Of a stretch of 64,000 nucleotides of DNA, positions 60,120 to 64,000 are shown piece after piece. The notes beneath the pieces are model-generated. The model had not been told where the DNA came from, did no database searches, and saw only the letters and a program-made list of their open reading frames with translations. Each line of letters starts with the position of its first letter. Position 1 is the stretch's first letter. The position numbers and the translations under genes are program-made. The DNA comes from Enterococcus gilvus ATCC BAA-350 (GTDB taxonomy: Bacteria; Bacillota; Bacilli; Lactobacillales; Enterococcaceae): NCBI RefSeq assembly GCF_000407545.1, contig NZ_ASWH01000001.1, positions 1,689,501 to 1,753,500 on the forward strand, given 5' to 3'.

Positions 60120-62282
60120 ATGAGAAAAACCAAATTAATTCCATTTGTTGTTTTCTTAATGGCAAGTCTATTCACACTTGGCTTTGCCAGCAAGACACAT
60201 GCTGCGGAAAAAACATATAAAATCGGGACGGATTTAACCTTTGCCCCGTTTGAATTTCAAAACTCAGATGGTGAATACGTGGGGATCGACGTTGATTTAC
60301 TGAATCAAATTGCGAAAGATCAAAATTTTAAAGTGGATCTGCGTCCATTGGGCTTCGACAGTTCAATCCAAGGAGTACAGTCTGATCAATTGGACGGTAT
60401 GATTGCCGGAATGAGCATCACAGATGAGCGCAAAAAAACATTTGATTTTTCAGATCCTTATTTCGACAGCGGTATTCAAATGGCTGTTAAAAACGACAAC
60501 AAAGATATCAAAGGGTACGATGACTTAAAAGGAAAAACAGTTGCTGCGAAAATTGGGACAGAAAGTGCCACATTTTTAAATAACAATAAAGATAAATACG
60601 GTTATGAGGTCAAGCAGTACGAAGCCGCAGACGCTATGTATAATGCGTTGACTAACGGGAATGTGGAAGCTATCTTCGATGACTACCCTGTTCTCGGCTA
60701 TGCTGTAACGAATGGCCAGCCCTTTAAATTAATTGGTGATCCAGAAAAAGGCAGTTCCTACGGTTTCGCCGTTAAAAAAGGTGAAAATAAAGAATTGTTG
60801 GAAAAATTCAATAAAGGCTTAAAAGACTTAAAAGCGAATGGCGAGTACGATAAAATCGTCAGCAAATACATCTCTACCGGTTCAGGTGATAAAGCCGCAT
60901 CTGGTGACATGAAGAAAATCGAACCTAAAAAGGATGTTTATGTTATTGCCAGTGATTCCGCCTTTGCTCCTTTTGAATATAAGGACAGCGATGGTGAATA
61001 CAAGGGAATCGATGTCGACTTGTTGAAACGTGCCGCAGATCTTCAAGGCTTCAAATTAGATATGAAATTCATTGGCTTCTCTTCTGCGATGCAGGCCTTA
61101 GAATCTGGTCAAGCAGATGGTATGATCGCTGGAATGACTATTACGGACGAACGAAAAGCCAATTATGATTTTTCTGACCCCTACTTCCAAAGCGGCATTC
61201 AATTAGCCGTTGCGAAAGACGATAACGATATTAAAGCCTACAAAGATCTAAAAGGAAAAACTGTAGGCGCAAAAGTGGGCACTGAGAGTGCTGATTTCTT
61301 AGAAGCACATAAAGACGAGTATGGCTACACGATCAAGAGCTTCGATGCCGCTGATCAATTGTATGATGCTTTGAAAGTTGGATCAATCGACGCCATGATG
61401 GACGATTATCCAGTAATCGGCTACGCTGTAAAGCAAGGCCAAGCGTTAAAAACACCAATTAAACGTGAAGTCGGCGGAGAATATGGCTTTGCCGTGAAGA
61501 AGGGTGAAAATCCTGAACTTCGCGAAATGTTTACTGAAGCATTGAAAGAAATGAAACGTACCGGTGAATACGATGAAATCGTCAATAAATACATCGGCTC
61601 CGGTCAGGAAGAAAAGAAAGACGCGGTGGACGAATCCACGATTACCGGATTGTTGAAAAACAATTATAAATCGTTGTTAGAAGGTTTATGGAAAACGATC
61701 GTATTAGCATTAGTATCGTTTGCTTTAGCCTTAGTTTTAGGAGTGATCTTTGGGTTGTTCCGTGTATCTCCTGTACGTGGTTTGCGTTTGCTAGCGGGTG
61801 TTTATATCGATATTATCCGTGGTATTCCAATGATGGTACTGGCCTTCTTTATTTTCTTCGGCTTACCAGGGATCACAGGAATCAAAATTCCTGACTTCGC
61901 AGCCGGGATCATAACCTTAACCTTAAATGCCAGTGCATATATCGCGGAAATCGTACGTGGCGGTATCAACGCCGTTCCGGTCGGTCAAATGGAAGCTTCA
62001 CGTAGTTTAGGATTGTCGTACAATCGGACAATGCAAAAAATTATTTTACCGCAAGCTGTAAAAATCATGATCCCTTCTTTCATCAATCAGTTTGTTATCA
62101 GTTTGAAAGATACGACGATCATTTCAGCAATCGGCGTGGTAGAATTGCTGCAAACCGGTAAGATCATCGTTGCACGTACAACACAAAGCTCTTACGTTTA
62201 CTTGATCATTGCAATCATGTACTTAATCTTGATCACGATCTTGACTAAGTTAGCGAATCGTTTAGATAAGAAGGTGAAATAG
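60120..62282 (+). CDS. glnP: Amino acid ABC transporter, fused two substrate-binding domains and permease (GlnP-type)
   Basis: The 720-residue protein has a signal peptide (to about residue 28, cut near HAA), two tandem periplasmic-binding-type domains (about 30-255 and 275-500, each opening GTDLTFAPFEFQNSDGEY or ASDSAFAPFEYKDSDGEY) and a permease domain (about 518-720) with the EAA-like motif. This is the arrangement of GlnP of Lactococcus, which imports glutamine, glutamate and in some cases asparagine. AGGAGG precedes the ATG. Its stop abuts the glnQ start. Confidence 0.95.
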   Translation: MRKTKLIPFVVFLMASLFTLGFASKTHAAEKTYKIGTDLTFAPFEFQNSDGEYVGIDVDLLNQIAKDQNFKVDLRPLGFDSSIQGVQSDQLDGMIAGMSITDERKKTFDFSDPYFDSGIQMAVKNDNKDIKGYDDLKGKTVAAKIGTESATFLNNNKDKYGYEVKQYEAADAMYNALTNGNVEAIFDDYPVLGYAVTNGQPFKLIGDPEKGSSYGFAVKKGENKELLEKFNKGLKDLKANGEYDKIVSKYISTGSGDKAASGDMKKIEPKKDVYVIASDSAFAPFEYKDSDGEYKGIDVDLLKRAADLQGFKLDMKFIGFSSAMQALESGQADGMIAGMTITDERKANYDFSDPYFQSGIQLAVAKDDNDIKAYKDLKGKTVGAKVGTESADFLEAHKDEYGYTIKSFDAADQLYDALKVGSIDAMMDDYPVIGYAVKQGQALKTPIKREVGGEYGFAVKKGENPELREMFTEALKEMKRTGEYDEIVNKYIGSGQEEKKDAVDESTITGLLKNNYKSLLEGLWKTIVLALVSFALALVLGVIFGLFRVSPVRGLRLLAGVYIDIIRGIPMMVLAFFIFFGLPGITGIKIPDFAAGIITLTLNASAYIAEIVRGGINAVPVGQMEASRSLGLSYNRTMQKIILPQAVKIMIPSFINQFVISLKDTTIISAIGVVELLQTGKIIVARTTQSSYVYLIIAIMYLILITILTKLANRLDKKVK

Positions 62283-63032
62283 ATGGAAAAGAATGCAGGC
62301 AATAAAATCGTTGTAAATCATTTAGTTAAAAAATTCGGCGACAACACTGTTTTAAATGACTTAAATATCACTATCAGTGAAGGTGAAGTCGTATGTATCA
62401 TCGGTCCATCTGGTTCCGGGAAAAGTACCTTTTTACGCTGTATGAACCATTTGGAAGAACCGACATCTGGCGAGATCATCATTGACGGACAAGACCTGAC
62501 GGACAAACATACAGATATCAACTTGGTGCGTCAGCATATCGGTATGGTATTCCAGCATTTCAACTTGTTCCCTCACCTGACTGTTTTGGAAAACATTACG
62601 TTGGCTCCCCTTGATCTAAAGGGTGAATCAAAAGACGCAGCACAAAAACGCGGTGTTGAATTGCTGAAGCAAGTAGGTTTAGCTGAGAAGAAAGATGATT
62701 ATCCAGATAGCCTTTCGGGTGGTCAAAAGCAACGTGTGGCTATTGCTCGTGCGTTGGCGATGAATCCTGATGTGATGCTGTTTGATGAACCGACTTCCGC
62801 TCTTGACCCAGAAATGGTTGGCGATGTTTTGAAGGTTATGAAGGACTTGGCACTGCAAGGTATGACCATGGTCATCGTAACCCATGAAATGGGTTTTGCT
62901 AAAGAAGTGGCTGACCGTGTCATCTTTACCGATGGTGGAAAAATCTTAGAAGATGGGACACCAGAACAAGTCTTCAATAATCCCCACAACCCAAGAACAC
63001 AAGACTTCTTGAACAAAGTTTTGAATATTTAA
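62283..63032 (+). CDS. glnQ: Amino acid ABC transporter ATP-binding protein GlnQ
   Basis: This 249-residue ATPase has Walker [10 protein letters not shown], signature [15 protein letters not shown], Walker [15 protein letters not shown] and the switch histidine in VTHEMGF. It forms the glutamine/glutamate transporter with GlnP, to whose gene it is joined without a gap (TAGATG). Nothing unusual was seen. Confidence 0.97.
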   Translation: MEKNAGNKIVVNHLVKKFGDNTVLNDLNITISEGEVVCIIGPSGSGKSTFLRCMNHLEEPTSGEIIIDGQDLTDKHTDINLVRQHIGMVFQHFNLFPHLTVLENITLAPLDLKGESKDAAQKRGVELLKQVGLAEKKDDYPDSLSGGQKQRVAIARALAMNPDVMLFDEPTSALDPEMVGDVLKVMKDLALQGMTMVIVTHEMGFAKEVADRVIFTDGGKILEDGTPEQVFNNPHNPRTQDFLNKVLNI

Positions 63033-63038
63033 AAAAGG

Positions 63039-63066
63039 CCCGTGAAATCATGTTAGATTTCACGGG
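63039..63066. terminator. Bidirectional terminator between glnQ and the dehydrogenase gene
   Basis: CCCGTGAAATC and GATTTCACGGG form a perfect 11-bp stem with a 6-base loop, with T residues downstream on both strands. The dehydrogenase stop TAA lies in the loop. Confidence 0.9.
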
Positions 63067-64000
63067 TTTTTCTAAATGTCATTAGCGCTCTATATACTTC
63101 CTCTTTTGTTGCTTGTGATCCGCTGCGAACGATCCCGTCCTCTGGTGAAAATGCAAGATCGGTGATTGTTTTCAGCTCACTCGCGGAGGGAAAAATGGTC
63201 AACGCTTCATAGGTGATCGGCAACCCGAACTTTTCGAATAACGCTTGATATTGTGCAAGCTCCTCTTCTCGTCCTTCGATTCGCAATTGCTGCAACGTTG
63301 TCAACGCGATGATTTGTCCGTGGCTGCCTTTTATCGCTCTCCCCCACAAACTGACCATCGCATTGTGCAAGGCATGGGCGATACTCAATCCGCCTGATTC
63401 AAACCCAATACCGCTTAATAATATATTTGCCTCGACTACTGCTTCAAAGGATTGAGTGATTTCTTGTCTTTTATTGGCCTCTAACGCTGCCTCCCCATGC
63501 TCCAACAACACTTCGCGACACTTCTCCGCAATGGCTCCTGCTGCTAAGGTAGGTGCCGCTCCTAAGGTATTCTTCCCATTATTTTCTCGTACTGTTCTTG
63601 CTTCAATTGACGTTGACAATCCGTCTGCGATTCCCGCGGCTAAAAAGTGGACCGGACTGTGGATCAAGATCTCCGTATCAACCAGGACCAAATCGGGGCT
63701 TTTAGTATAATAGGCATAGTTTTCAAAATATCCCTCTCGATACTCCACCGAAATTCGAGAAGTAGGGGCATCGGTTGCTGCTGAGGTGGGGACAACAATG
63801 CAGCGGCTCTTCGTATTAAAAGCCAATGCTTTTCCTAAATCGATCGCTCTTCCGCCACCCAAAGCGATGACATAATCAAAACTCAGAGTCGGCTGTTCCT
63901 CTTCTACTAACCAGACAGTGAGTTGTCCCCCTTGCTTTACCAGCTCCTTCATCAGCCCTTCTCCGACCATTTGATAGACAAACGCATCCGTTACTAGTAA
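63053..64000 (-). CDS. Iron-containing alcohol dehydrogenase, glycerol dehydrogenase-like (partial, 5' end outside the window)
   Basis: The frame stays open to the window edge (codons reading LLVTDAFVYQ before the first internal ATG at 63970), so the N-terminus is missing. It has the NAD-binding ALGGGRAIDLGKALA, the PTSAATDAPTS motif, and metal ligands matching GldA: Asp in AAGIADGLSTSIE, His in IAHALHNAM and His in IKGSHGQI. Glycerol dehydrogenase-like activity is likely, but related sugar-alcohol or glycerol-phosphate enzymes share these motifs. Confidence 0.85.
   Translation of the reverse strand, partial: LLVTDAFVYQMVGEGLMKELVKQGGQLTVWLVEEEQPTLSFDYVIALGGGRAIDLGKALAFNTKSRCIVVPTSAATDAPTSRISVEYREGYFENYAYYTKSPDLVLVDTEILIHSPVHFLAAGIADGLSTSIEARTVRENNGKNTLGAAPTLAAGAIAEKCREVLLEHGEAALEANKRQEITQSFEAVVEANILLSGIGFESGGLSIAHALHNAMVSLWGRAIKGSHGQIIALTTLQQLRIEGREEELAQYQALFEKFGLPITYEALTIFPSASELKTITDLAFSPEDGIVRSGSQATKEEVYRALMTFRKTREI

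Overview
The window is a chromosomal segment of a low-GC Gram-positive bacterium, almost certainly an Enterococcus. The evidence is the set of Lactobacillales housekeeping proteins, a DeoR-type fruRKA operon, the cdaA-cdaR-glmM operon, a glmS ribozyme, a two-substrate-domain GlnP, a DUF1149 protein and an SPJ_0845-type small protein. A D-aspartate ligase/aspartate racemase pair points to the enterococci with a D-Asp (D-iso-Asn) peptidoglycan cross-bridge (E. faecium, E. hirae, E. gallinarum, E. casseliflavus types) rather than E. faecalis. A complete pyruvate:ferredoxin oxidoreductase is also present. The species cannot be fixed by eye. No rRNA, tRNA, CRISPR array or prophage was seen.

Layout. 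0.1-6.4 kb (minus): murC, sprT, tex, an EamA transporter with a premature stop, a metallophosphatase and a VOC protein. 6.6-10.7 kb (minus): a tcyP-type symporter behind a structured leader, DUF1149, a HAD phosphatase, gpmA, a zinc-ribbon membrane protein and a 42-residue basic protein coupled to rlmCD. 10.7-20.9 kb (minus): rlmCD and the conserved pcrA-ligA-gatC-gatA-gatB-dgkB run. 21.1-28.1 kb: a ClC antiporter (+), a cytoplasmic alpha-amylase (-) and fruR-fruK-fruA (+). 28.2-37.6 kb (mostly minus): two unrecognised proteins, ysxC, clpX, a secreted GH25 lysozyme, tig, a TPR protein, an RDD protein and sppA. 37.7-45.2 kb: a small unknown gene, glmS with its ribozyme (+), an intact IS3/IS150-type element, then convergent glmM-cdaR-cdaA. 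45.3-54.8 kb: nifJ, a DsbA-like protein, rapZ-yvcK-whiA and the D-aspartate ligase/racemase pair. 54.9-64 kb: uvrB-uvrA behind a LexA box, glnPQ behind a GlnR-type box, and the 3' part of a glycerol-dehydrogenase-like gene running off the edge.

How the genes fit together. A cell-envelope theme recurs: murC, glmS and glmM supply UDP-sugar precursors, racD and asl build the cross-bridge, GH25 cleaves glycan, cdaA/cdaR link c-di-AMP to GlmM, and yvcK/rapZ are envelope/carbon regulators. Repair (pcrA, ligA, uvrAB) and protein quality control (tig, clpX, sppA) make up much of the rest.

Most notable observations: (1) the IS lies inside the loop of the glmM terminator with a GAC target duplication, and itself carries an inward-facing terminator near each end, one of which also covers the transposase ribosome binding site; (2) the tcyP mRNA begins with a possible three-way junction followed by a sequence able to pair fully with the Shine-Dalgarno, a riboswitch-like layout I cannot assign to a class; (3) an in-frame TGA removes the last helix of an EamA transporter whose old reading frame still runs to its terminator; (4) several genes have stop codons inside terminator hairpins, most strikingly two convergent genes sharing one four-base loop. 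I found no convincing new multi-gene system.
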